Source: JAFANK01 sp036741695 (GTDB taxonomy: Bacteria; Vulcanimicrobiota; Vulcanimicrobiia; Eremiobacterales; Eremiobacteraceae). Taken from it: a DNA stretch of 31,247 nt. Within the stretch, counting starts at the first letter, position 1. Each line of letters opens with the position of its first letter. Both the position numbers and the translations under genes were made by a program. The stretch lies in assembly GCA_036741695.1 (NCBI GenBank), contig DAINRU010000027.1, positions 1 to 31,247 of the forward strand, written 5' to 3'. The notes beneath the pieces were generated by a model. The model was not told where the DNA came from and searched no databases. It saw only the letters and a program-made list of their open reading frames with translations. Shown here in pieces: positions 1-5,843 of the stretch.

Positions 1-166
1 TGCGAGTGAGGTCGATGAGCAGCGGCACGCCGCCGATCGCGACGACGGCGTACAACGGCAGCATGTATGCCCAGGCCGGCTGCGGTGCCACATAGCGCAG
101 CGTGAGATGCAGCACGATGCCCACGAGGCTGGCGAGCGCGATGAACGTCTGGGGCGGGTGCTTCAC
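1..166 (-). CDS. Heavy-metal (P1B-type) P-type ATPase, N-terminal fragment
   Basis: Only the first 55 residues are in the window; the gene runs off the left edge. The translation from the GTG at 166 has two hydrophobic segments (about residues 8-26 and 32-52) ending in GGVPLLIDLTR, which resembles the first membrane hairpin of heavy-metal P-type ATPases lacking an N-terminal metal-binding domain. The catalytic DKTGT and metal-site CPC motifs would lie outside. The start is chosen because AGGA sits 8 nt upstream. The family exports Zn, Cd, Pb, Cu or Co from the cytoplasm. It is divergent from the MerB-like gene at 273, which would fit a small metal-handling locus; that link is inference. Another membrane protein is possible given the short fragment. 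Confidence 0.6.
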   Translation of the reverse strand, partial: MKHPPQTFIALASLVGIVLHLTLRYVAPQPAWAYMLPLYAVVAIGGVPLLIDLTR

Positions 167-253
167 ACGAACAATCCTACGGCCCAAATCCGGAGAAAGA
201 AGGAACTACTCGTGAAGGCGTCAGGCTAGGCGCTAGGTCCGTACGCCGGCCCC

Positions 254-272
254 GAGGAAGCGACTTTTCCTC
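254..272 (+). promoter_or_regulatory. Ribosome-binding-site hairpin before the MerB-like gene
   Basis: GAGGAA (254-259) is perfectly complementary to TTCCTC (267-272), which directly abuts the ATG at 273, with a 7-nt loop. GAGGAAG is the only plausible Shine-Dalgarno sequence for the gene, so it is sequestered if the stem forms. This may limit translation of the selenoprotein, or simply be a dyad bound by a regulator. Seen in sequence; function inferred. Confidence 0.4.
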
Positions 273-944
273 ATGACCGCGACCGAGCATCTCGACCGGC
301 GCGTGCGTGCCTTCATCTTGGATGGGCTCATGACGTCGGGCACGGCGCCGACGATCGACGAGGCTGCGGCCCACTTCGGGGCGAAACGCGCTGCCGCCCT
401 TGCCTCCTTTCAGCGTCTCGCAGATGCTCGGATGATCATCGTGCAGACCAACGGCGAGGTACTGGCTGCAAACCCGCTCGCAAACGTGTTGACGTCGTTC
501 ATCGTCGAGTCGGGCGAGAGGCGGTACACGGCGATGTGCGTGTGGGACGCACTGGGCATTCCGGCGATGCTCAAAGCCAATGCGACGATCCGCACCACGT
601 GCGGTGACTGCAACGACGCGATAGAACTCGTAGTCGAGGACGGCGCGCTCAAAAACGTCGAGGCAGTCGTGAACTTCGCGGTGCCAGCTAAACGCTGGTG
701 GGACAATATCGTCTTCAGCTGAAAGACGATGCTGTGCTTCCGGTCGGAAGCGCACGTGAGGGCCTGGCGCGATCAGTGGAAGCTCGATGGCGAGATGTTC
801 GGCATCCAGCAGTGTTGGCAGCTGGCGCATGCCTGGTATAGCGATGATCGGCGAGCACCCGGATGGCGGCGAAAGACACTCGATGAAGCCGAGGCCATTT
901 TTAGAGGCATCGGGTTGACGTCGCCCTTTTGGAGTTTGCGCTAG
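273..944 (+). CDS. merB: MerB-like organomercurial (alkylmercury) lyase with predicted selenocysteine at the catalytic cysteine
   Basis: Read through the TGA at 720-722 this is one 223-residue frame; the parts before and after TGA are in the same frame and both match the alkylmercury lyase family. MerB cleaves the C-Hg bond of organomercurials in the cytoplasm using Cys96, Asp99 and Cys159 (E. coli plasmid numbering). Here the N-terminal winged-helix-like part (about 1-70) precedes C89-V-W-D92, equivalent to Cys96/Asp99, and C110/C113 lie where MerB has structural Cys117. The family's second catalytic Cys, in the segment F-T-C-x-T-x-L-L-F-R-S, aligns with the TGA (residue 150) in F-S-U-K-T-M-L-C-F-R-S. 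The C-terminal part carries the usual CWQLAHAWY and GLTSPFW segments. A SECIS-like hairpin follows the TGA. Alternatives: a nonsense mutation or two separate polypeptides; neither explains hairpin plus position. Sec decoding machinery is not in this window. Confidence 0.85.
720..754 (+). promoter_or_regulatory. Bacterial SECIS element (UGA plus hairpin)
   Basis: The in-frame UGA (720-722) is followed by a 9-bp stem, TGTGCTTCC (733-741) with GGAAGCGCA (746-754), containing one G-U wobble and closed by the loop GGTC (742-745). Nineteen nt separate UGA from the loop. In the E. coli fdhF SECIS, SelB recognises a GGUC-type apical loop about 18 nt after UGA, so loop sequence and spacing both fit. 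The bulged U of fdhF is not obvious here; the T735-G752 wobble is the only irregularity. Confidence 0.8.
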
Positions 945-1000
945 GTTCGGACGCTCAAAACGGAGTGCGTGGAAGCAGAGCCATAGCGTACGATAGGCGT

Positions 1001-1483
1001 ATGAGCACCGCCAACCGCTTGCGCTATTCCATCCGGCCGATTCCGGGCGAGGTCGCCGACCGCATCCGCCGGACGCTCCTCGATGATTTCGGCAACTCGC
1101 TCATCGTGTGGGAGTCAGACTCACCTGCCCCGTGCAGGCATTGCCTGCGCATCGCTCCCGCCGGAGAGCGCCTCCTCGTCTTCGCGTACAGGCCCTTCTC
1201 CGGTAGCGGTCCGTACGCCGAAGTCGGACCGATCTTCATCCACGCTGACGCCTGCGAAACATATGACGAGCCCGACCGGTTCCCGCCGGATTTCGCGCAG
1301 CGCACCCTGACCATGCGCGGGTATAACGAGCGCGGCTCGATCGAGGCAGCCGAGCTATCGGCGCCGGGCGAACCCGAGGCGTCGCTTGGGCTTCTTTTCT
1401 CAGACGAGCGCGTGCGGTTCGTCCACGTCAGAAACCCGGCGTGGGGCTGTTACGACTTCCAGGTGGACCCGGTGCGGGACTGA
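1001..1483 (+). CDS. DUF1203 family protein
   Basis: A 160-residue protein of the DUF1203 family, whose function is unknown. The diagnostic blocks are visible in order: PCRHCLR near the N-terminus, then GERLLVFAYRPF, SGPYAEVGPIFIHADAC, the short MRGYNERG stretch and a C-terminal HVRNPAWGCYDFQVD. Conserved cysteines in PCRHC and GCY suggest a structural or redox role, but no reaction is known to me. The frame is open from 929, but the ATG at 1001 is preferred: residues before it have no family similarity and the region 945-1000 is AT-richer and looks non-coding. It stands alone, downstream of the MerB-like gene in the same direction with a 56-nt gap. Confidence 0.85.
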   Translation: MSTANRLRYSIRPIPGEVADRIRRTLLDDFGNSLIVWESDSPAPCRHCLRIAPAGERLLVFAYRPFSGSGPYAEVGPIFIHADACETYDEPDRFPPDFAQRTLTMRGYNERGSIEAAELSAPGEPEASLGLLFSDERVRFVHVRNPAWGCYDFQVDPVRD

Positions 1484-1505
1484 TTCGACGCGGTTGGGGG
1501 ACCGA

Positions 1506-2102
1506 CTAGCTTCCTAGAATGGCAAGCTCGCGTGCGGCAGTCGCGTTGCCTGGGTCGATCTTGAGCACTTCATGCCAGTACTTGCGAGCCGTCACCACGT
1601 CGCCGCTGTGCAGGCTCGACCAGGCCGCAAAATCCCAGCTGAACATGTCGGTGGGGGCGTAGCGAGCGCTCTGTAAGAACGCGTCGCGCGCCTTCAGGTA
1701 CTGTTTGTCCAAGAAATACACCCGGCCGAGATCGAAGGCGAGCGGAGCATACGTCGGGCTGTACGACAGGCCTTTGCTGAAGATATCGATCGTGGCTTGT
1801 CGCGCCACGAGGTCCTTAGCTGCCTTCGTGTACTCAAGCTCCCCCCATGCTTGCCAGCTTTGCGGCACTTTGGGATCGACGCGCGTCGCCTTCTTATAGT
1901 AATACTCCGCATCGCCCAGCCGGAAGACCCGCTCGAAATTGACACCACGGATGTAGACGGTGAAGGCGATGAGCGGTCGGAAGAGCAGCCAGCCGACGAC
2001 GAGCACGATGGCCAGGATGATCCAGCGATCGTAGGTCCGGATGATATAGGGCCGCTCGTCCGGGGGCACAGGCGCGGCGTTCGACACGGGCTCGGCGATC
2101 AT
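1506..2102 (-). CDS. Membrane-anchored TPR protein
   Basis: A 198-residue protein. Residues about 27-50 (WIILAIVLVVGWLLFRPLIAFTVY) form one membrane anchor; the rest is TPR-like helix pairs, with recognisable units around RLGDAEYYYKKATRVDPKVPQSWQ split over about 60-80, YAPLAFDLGRVYFLDKQYLKA at about 117-137 and the last unit ending in VLKIDPGNATAARELA. TPR domains dock partner proteins; cyclic substrates are not implied. The start ATG overlaps the stop of the upstream CcdA-like gene by 4 nt (ATGA), so the two are translationally coupled and probably work in one membrane complex, perhaps a cytochrome or thiol-maturation accessory as seen for TPR proteins of the CcmH type. That last idea is inference. 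Confidence 0.8.
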   Translation of the reverse strand: MIAEPVSNAAPVPPDERPYIIRTYDRWIILAIVLVVGWLLFRPLIAFTVYIRGVNFERVFRLGDAEYYYKKATRVDPKVPQSWQAWGELEYTKAAKDLVARQATIDIFSKGLSYSPTYAPLAFDLGRVYFLDKQYLKARDAFLQSARYAPTDMFSWDFAAWSSLHSGDVVTARKYWHEVLKIDPGNATAARELAILGS

Positions 2103-2782
2103 GCGATCACCGCGAAGAAGAGCGCGAGGAAGACGAGGACGTAGCCAGCCGCCATCTCAGCGGCGAGATGCCATTTCTTCACGGCCGGGTGGTGCATGTA
2201 CCAGGGAGCGAGCGAGCCGACGAAGAGCACCGGCGCCCCGTGGCCGACCCCGAACGCGAACATGAGCAACGAGCCGAGGGCAAGCTTGCCCTGGAAGGTG
2301 GTCACGGCAAGCGCACCGATCATGAACGGGGTCGCATCCGGGGCGATCAAGAACGCGAAGCCGGCGCCCAGGAGAAATGCACCGATCACTCCATGACCGG
2401 CGACGGACATCCACGGCAGCTCCCAGCGGACATCGACGAGGCGGATCATGGAGAGCCCCATGAGCAAGCAGATCGCCGCTGTGAAGTAATAGAGAAAGCC
2501 CGTCATGGTGAGCAACGCCCCGAAGGAGCCGGCGACCGCCCCCAACAGCGAATAGATGCTGCAGATGCCGGCGACGAAGGCTAACGAAAGCCCGACGCCG
2601 CCCCAGAACGATTTCGCTTCTTTGCCCGCGTAGTTGACGATGGCCACCATGCGGGGGACGCTGGACGGGCTGAGACTTGAGACCACCCCGCCGAATACCA
2701 TGATGGCGAGCGCTATCCAGATATGATGATAGACGACGTCGCGCATGTTCTCGGTGAGTTCCCAAATATTGCCCCAGTCCAT
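2099..2782 (-). CDS. CcdA/DsbD-like transmembrane protein lacking the redox cysteines
   Basis: A 227-residue polytopic protein with about six membrane segments and the pseudo-symmetric layout of CcdA, the transmembrane electron carrier that passes reducing power from thioredoxin to the cell exterior. CcdA has one Cys in a SPCxLP motif and another in TPC of the second half. Here the first motif reads SPSSVPR (Ser40 in the Cys place) and the second DATPFMIG (Phe153 in the Cys place). Cys74 and Cys105 exist but lie elsewhere. It therefore probably cannot shuttle disulfides like CcdA and may be a transporter-like relative of the LysE/CcdA superfamily. The first gene of a two-gene unit with the TPR protein. 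Start ATG at 2782 gives a soluble N-terminus of about 20 residues. Confidence 0.7.
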   Translation of the reverse strand: MDWGNIWELTENMRDVVYHHIWIALAIMVFGGVVSSLSPSSVPRMVAIVNYAGKEAKSFWGGVGLSLAFVAGICSIYSLLGAVAGSFGALLTMTGFLYYFTAAICLLMGLSMIRLVDVRWELPWMSVAGHGVIGAFLLGAGFAFLIAPDATPFMIGALAVTTFQGKLALGSLLMFAFGVGHGAPVLFVGSLAPWYMHHPAVKKWHLAAEMAAGYVLVFLALFFAVIA

Positions 2783-2868
2783 ACATTAGACTTATCGGCT
2801 GCAGGCTCTGGGGCGTCCAGGGCCAAGCAACGCGGGACACCACAGACACTGGCGAAAGGTACGCGAAC

Positions 2869-3102
2869 ATGATTACGCACGCGGATTTGGAAGGGCTCAT
2901 CCGCCAAGCGATTCCGGATGCGAAGGTGGCGACGGTCGATCGGACGGGGACCCTCGATCACTACAATGTCACGGTCACGTCGAACGCCTTTTCGGGGAAG
3001 CCCTTGCTCGACCAGCATCGAATGGTTTACGACGCGCTCTCGCAAGCGCTCAAGGATGGACGGCTCCACGCCGTCGAGCTGAAAACGGAAGTGGCACGAT
3101 GA
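2869..3102 (+). CDS. bolA: BolA family protein
   Basis: A 77-residue BolA/IbaG-type protein. The stretch VTSNAFSGKPLLDQHRMVYDAL (in two halves, about residues 37-58) holds the conserved F-x-G-x-x-x-x-x-R-H-R-like core, with the C-terminal H of LHAVELKT. BolA proteins bind a [2Fe-2S] cluster jointly with CGFS-type glutaredoxins and take part in iron-sulfur trafficking or iron sensing in the cytoplasm. The next gene is exactly such a glutaredoxin and overlaps the stop by 4 nt (ATGA), so the pair is co-translated. A GAAAGG sequence about 10 nt upstream serves as ribosome-binding site for the ATG at 2869. Confidence 0.9.
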   Translation: MITHADLEGLIRQAIPDAKVATVDRTGTLDHYNVTVTSNAFSGKPLLDQHRMVYDALSQALKDGRLHAVELKTEVAR

Positions 3103-3431
3103 CGCAGGATGTCAAGCAGCAGATCGGCGAGGAGATCAAGGCGCATAAGATCCTCGTCTACGGCAAAGGCACAAAACAGGCGCCGCGCTGCGGTTTCACC
3201 TTGGAAACCATCGACTTTTTCACCCAGCTCGGATTCCCGTTCGAGGTGCTCGACGTGCTCGGCGACGACGCGAAGCGGCAAGCCTTGAGCGAGATGACGG
3301 ATTGGCCGACGCTTCCCAAGGTCTTCATCAACGGCAAGTTCTACGGCGATACGGACATACTCGGTCCGATGCTCGAGAACGGCGAGCTCGAGCGTGTGAT
3401 CGCCGACGCGTTTGCCGACGCGCACGCGTAG
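3099..3431 (+). CDS. grxD: Monothiol glutaredoxin (Grx4/GrxD type)
   Basis: A 110-residue single-domain monothiol glutaredoxin. The active site reads R-C-G-F-T (about residues 30-34) where the family normally has CGFS, a conservative Ser to Thr change. Other family marks are KILVYGKGTKQAPRCGF at the N-terminal strand, the cis-proline WPTLPKVFINGKFYGD segment glutathione grips, and GDTDI near the end. Such proteins hold a [2Fe-2S] cluster with two glutathiones (or an equivalent thiol) and pass it to targets, or partner with BolA. The tight overlap with bolA supports a BolA-Grx heterodimer. Confidence 0.92.
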   Translation: MTQDVKQQIGEEIKAHKILVYGKGTKQAPRCGFTLETIDFFTQLGFPFEVLDVLGDDAKRQALSEMTDWPTLPKVFINGKFYGDTDILGPMLENGELERVIADAFADAHA

Positions 3432-3497
3432 ACGACCGCTCGAAGTCCATACCCACCACGGATAGGACGTCTAGAATGCTCGTGGCTGTGGCGGGCT

Positions 3498-3519
3498 GGA
3501 GGGCGTTTGTCACCCCTCC
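3498..3519 (+). terminator. Possible hairpin downstream of bolA-grxD
   Basis: GGAGGG (3498-3503) pairs with CCCTCC (3514-3519) around a 10-nt loop, in the 124-nt gap between the glutaredoxin and the phosphatase gene. There is no U-tract after it, so it is a weak terminator candidate or part of the downstream leader. Confidence 0.25.
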
Positions 3520-3555
3520 GACGAAGCCGCATGTCCCGGGCTTGGCAGACTATAG

Positions 3556-5067
3556 GTGCCACGCTCTCAAGCATTTACGCAAAACATGAGAAAACTTTTT
3601 GGACGCGGCGCAGAGGAGCCGGTCTCCCCTGCTTCCCAGACGAGCGGCGGTATCGAGCGAACGGCATACACAGCCGCGGCCGTGCTGCTCGTGGCGCTCT
3701 TGGTCTCCATCGTGGGATCTATCGTCACCTACGTGCGCGTCAACGCGGCGTATGCACGTCAGAACTCGATCGCCCTCGCCGAGGAACAGCTCGAAGCCTG
3801 CATGCGCAACCAGCTCGACGAGGAGGCCGCGCTCCGCGGATTTTTGGCCTCGGGCCAGCGCGCGTTCCTCGTTCCCTACTATCAGGCGCATCCTGACTTC
3901 GGCACGCATATGGACGAGCTGCAGCGCCAGCTCGAGCGCGCGTCACTCCCGGACGGATACCAGATCGCCTTTGACATGCGCCGCAGCCACGTCATCTGGG
4001 AGAAGGACGTCGCGCAGCCGATCGTCGCCAAACCGTCTGCCAGCGGCGAGATGACCCGCATCAAGAACGGAAAGATCCTGTCCGACCAGATACGCCGCGA
4101 TCACGACCAACTGACACTCATCCTCGAGGATCAGTCGACGTCCGCGCAAGACGCCGTGAAGACGCTGCTGCTGCGTGCGGCGCTGCTCACCGCGGCCCTC
4201 ATGCTGCTCTTCGGGCTCTCGGCCATCATCGCCGACGTCGTGCGATCGAGGACCCAGGCGGCGCTCGAACGCGAGCGCATCGTGGGAGACACCCTGCAGC
4301 GCGCGTTTCTCAGCGGCTGGGATGTCATCTCCTATCTGCGCGTGGGGACGGCGTACGTGTCGGCTGCGCGTCACGTGGCCGTGGGCGGCGATCTCTTCGA
4401 CGTGCACCGCATCGACGAGAACCGCTGCCTGCTCGTCGTGGCGGACGTGTCTGGCAAGGGCCTCGATGCCGCCGTGGACACCGCCTTCGTCAAGTATTCG
4501 CTGCGCGCGCTGGTCGAGGAGTACCACGACCCGACGATGCTGCTGCGCAAGTTCAACGCCTCGTTCCTCAAGTCCATCCGCGACGACACGTCTTTCGTCA
4601 GTCTCTTCGCGGGGGTGCTCGACGTCCGATCGCAGACGTTGCGCTATGCGAGCGCGGGGCATTCGCCCGTCTACTTGCGGCGTGGCGATGAGGTGCGCCA
4701 GCTGCCCGTGACCGGGCCGCTCATCGGTCTGCGCAGCGAGGACGAGTTCCCCGCCGTCGATGAGACGCTCTTCCCTCACGACATCCTGGTGCTGGCCACC
4801 GACGGGTTCACCGAGGCCCGTGATACCGCCGGTGTGATGATCGATGACGCTGGCGCCATGCGCATCATCCGCGAGGCCCCCACCCAGCCGCAGAAGCTGG
4901 CCGACTACATCGTCGCCGCGGTGACCCGCGCTTCAGGGGGCCGCATCGCCGACGACCTCGCGCTGCTCGTCATCGAGCTGGCACCGCTTGAGGGCACGAC
5001 GGCTAAGGCGGCCCGGTCGACCCAAACCCAGGCAGCGCCAGGGTTTGCGGAAGCCCCCCTGGGCTGA
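3556..5067 (+). CDS. Membrane CHASE3-SpoIIE (PP2C-like) serine phosphatase
   Basis: A 503-residue RsbU-type signalling protein. TM1 lies at about 34-62; an extracytoplasmic helical region at about 63-200 resembles CHASE3 sensors; TM2 at about 205-231; the cytoplasmic SpoIIE phosphatase domain at about 255-480. Metal-binding signatures of PP2C are visible: GGDLFDVHR, VVADVSGKGLDAAV, LVLATDGFTEARD and DDLALLV. These enzymes dephosphorylate anti-sigma-factor antagonists (STAS proteins) and so release stress sigma factors; no partner STAS or RsbW gene is in the window. The frame opens with GTG at 3556; ATG at 3586 (MRKLFGRG) is an equally possible start, since neither has a good Shine-Dalgarno sequence. 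An 8-30 residue difference does not affect the domains. Confidence 0.9.
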   Translation: MPRSQAFTQNMRKLFGRGAEEPVSPASQTSGGIERTAYTAAAVLLVALLVSIVGSIVTYVRVNAAYARQNSIALAEEQLEACMRNQLDEEAALRGFLASGQRAFLVPYYQAHPDFGTHMDELQRQLERASLPDGYQIAFDMRRSHVIWEKDVAQPIVAKPSASGEMTRIKNGKILSDQIRRDHDQLTLILEDQSTSAQDAVKTLLLRAALLTAALMLLFGLSAIIADVVRSRTQAALERERIVGDTLQRAFLSGWDVISYLRVGTAYVSAARHVAVGGDLFDVHRIDENRCLLVVADVSGKGLDAAVDTAFVKYSLRALVEEYHDPTMLLRKFNASFLKSIRDDTSFVSLFAGVLDVRSQTLRYASAGHSPVYLRRGDEVRQLPVTGPLIGLRSEDEFPAVDETLFPHDILVLATDGFTEARDTAGVMIDDAGAMRIIREAPTQPQKLADYIVAAVTRASGGRIADDLALLVIELAPLEGTTAKAARSTQTQAAPGFAEAPLG

Positions 5068-5285
5068 TGGCGGCAGCCGCACGCTGCGGGCTCGCCTGCG
5101 AGGATTGCGGGGAGGTGCTGTGGATCAGCCAGGGCCTGCTCCATGTGCGCTGGTTACGGGACCGCGAGCACGTCGCTCGCGAGGTGGCGGAGCATTCGTC
5201 CTCCGGACTTGAGACGTGGATGAACGAAGGGCTGGCCTTCCTTGAGGAGCATCGGGGACACGGGGTCGTCGTCGTCTCCCAATAA
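5067..5285 (+). CDS. Small cysteine-motif protein, unknown
   Basis: A 72-residue protein of unknown function. Its ATG overlaps the phosphatase stop (TGATG), so it is translationally coupled to it, and its third codon positions are strongly G/C like those of the neighbours. It has C7, C11 and C14 (CGLACEDCG), which could be half of a zinc ribbon, then a mostly charged helical region and a hydrophobic end (GVVVVSQ). Coupling suggests a role in the same signalling unit, perhaps as a metal- or redox-responsive partner; this is inference. No family recognised. Confidence 0.6.
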   Translation: MAAAARCGLACEDCGEVLWISQGLLHVRWLRDREHVAREVAEHSSSGLETWMNEGLAFLEEHRGHGVVVVSQ

Positions 5286-5313
5286 AAAAAGAGCGAAGGA
5301 CAACTTCGCTCTT
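5286..5313 (-). terminator. Rho-independent terminator of the 13-aa peptide gene
   Basis: AAGAGCGAAG (5289-5298) and CTTCGCTCTT (5304-5313) form a perfect 10-bp stem with a 5-nt loop. On the minus strand it is followed by a run of seven T. The stop codon of the plus-strand gene is next to it, so it may also end that transcript, though no U-tract follows on the plus side. Confidence 0.85.
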
Positions 5314-5340
5314 CATGGATCGTAACGCTGTGGCGTTACC

Positions 5341-5382
5341 TTATTTCTTCTTCTTGGCCTTAGCCTTTTTCTTCTTTGCCAT
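5341..5382 (-). CDS. 13-residue poly-lysine micropeptide
   Basis: ATG at 5382 opens a 13-codon frame, MAKKKKAKAKKKK, ended by TAA. It is preceded by the strong Shine-Dalgarno GGAGGT with 8 nt spacing, and followed within 30 nt by a good terminator, so the transcript appears dedicated to this peptide. Ten of 13 residues are lysine-like positive charge carriers (10 Lys, 2 Ala, Met). It could bind nucleic acid or acidic proteins, or be a short leader-type peptide whose translation matters more than its product. It shares its leader with the 51-aa basic peptide gene at 5598-5753. Function unknown; I am confident of the signals, less of a stable product. Confidence 0.65.
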   Translation of the reverse strand: MAKKKKAKAKKKK

Positions 5383-5388
5383 TTTCGA

Positions 5389-5452
5389 ACACCTCCATCC
5401 TGCGGAGTAAATGGAGTGACTCGCTCACTACTTGAGCTTGGATGACGTAGTT
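5389..5452 (-). promoter_or_regulatory. Duplicated leader, copy A
   Basis: The 26 nt at 5389-5414 match the copy at 5758-5783 in 24 positions, and a second block (5434-5452 versus 5802-5821) is also similar at equal spacing. In the sense (minus) direction CTCCAT pairs with ATGGAG, which contains the Shine-Dalgarno GGAG, so translation of the peptide could be switched by this hairpin. The outer conserved block may be the promoter -10 region (TACG-containing), but I cannot place -35 with confidence. Confidence 0.6.
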
Positions 5453-5546
5453 GGTCTTCGCGTGCGTTTTCTCCTTCTGGTCTCATACTCGTCACCGGCA
5501 CCTGCACATCGCTGAAAATCTTCCACGCGTATCCCGCGTCGCCCGC

Positions 5547-5582
5547 GAAAAGAAAAAGAGCGAACGCTGTTGCTTCGCTCTT
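5547..5582 (-). terminator. Rho-independent terminator of the 51-aa peptide gene
   Basis: AAGAGCGAA (5556-5564) and TTCGCTCTT (5574-5582) form a 9-bp stem with a 9-nt loop, followed on the minus strand by a T-rich run. The stem sequence is almost the same as that of the terminator at 5289-5313, so the terminators are duplicated along with the leaders. Confidence 0.8.
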
Positions 5583-5597
5583 GGTCGACGGGTCTGA

Positions 5598-5753
5598 TCA
5601 GTCTCCGAGTGCGCGTCTGACCTTGGCTCTGCGCACCGCTTTCTTGACCGCGCGTTTGACTCTGCGCCGACGCACGACCTTGCGGACCTTCGCTCTGCGG
5701 ACGGCCTTGCGGACCTTCCGTTTTGCCATAGCTTTTCTGACTCTCTTCGCCAT
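5598..5753 (-). CDS. 51-residue arginine/lysine-rich basic peptide
   Basis: ATG at 5753 opens 51 codons ending in TGA; GGAGGT stands 6 nt upstream. The product begins MAKRVRKAMAKRKVRKAV and is made almost wholly of Arg, Lys, Ala and Val in quasi-repeats such as RRAKVRK, KRAVKKAV and RRAKVRR, ending ALGD. There is almost no acidic residue until the last. Such composition resembles histone H1-like tails and other nucleoid- or RNA-coating peptides, so nucleic-acid binding is the likely biochemical property; no specific family is recognised. Longer open frames on the same strand exist but lack a ribosome-binding site. It shares its leader and terminator type with the 13-aa peptide gene downstream. 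Confidence 0.75.
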   Translation of the reverse strand: MAKRVRKAMAKRKVRKAVRRAKVRKVVRRRRVKRAVKKAVRRAKVRRALGD

Positions 5754-5757
5754 TTAG

Positions 5758-5821
5758 ACACCTCCATTCTGCGGAGTGAATGGGAACAATTGCTCACGCG
5801 GGAGCTCGGATATCGTACTTG
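5758..5821 (-). promoter_or_regulatory. Duplicated leader, copy B
   Basis: Near-identical to copy A (24 of 26 nt in the block next to the Shine-Dalgarno). In the sense direction CCATT pairs with AATGG across a conserved 10-nt loop, placing GGAGGT at the 3' edge of the stem. The base of this stem differs from copy A while pairing is kept. The upstream block 5802-5821 contains TACGAT in the sense strand, a possible -10. Confidence 0.6.
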
Positions 5822-5843
5822 CTTCCCGCGCAGGTGTATTCCT

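Noticed and set aside
720..722. TGA read as a nonsense mutation or a boundary between two separate genes
   Set aside because: The two halves are one family domain in one frame, the TGA replaces a catalytic Cys, and a GGUC-loop hairpin follows. The ATG at 729 lacks a ribosome-binding site.
177..830. 217-aa minus-strand open frame opposite the MerB-like gene
   Set aside because: No ribosome-binding site and low-complexity Arg/His-rich product; it is the shadow of the real gene in high-GC DNA.
5492..5797. 101-aa minus-strand open frame over the 51-aa peptide gene
   Set aside because: Different frame without a suitable Shine-Dalgarno sequence; the GGAGGT is placed for the 51-aa frame and the terminator lies inside the longer frame.
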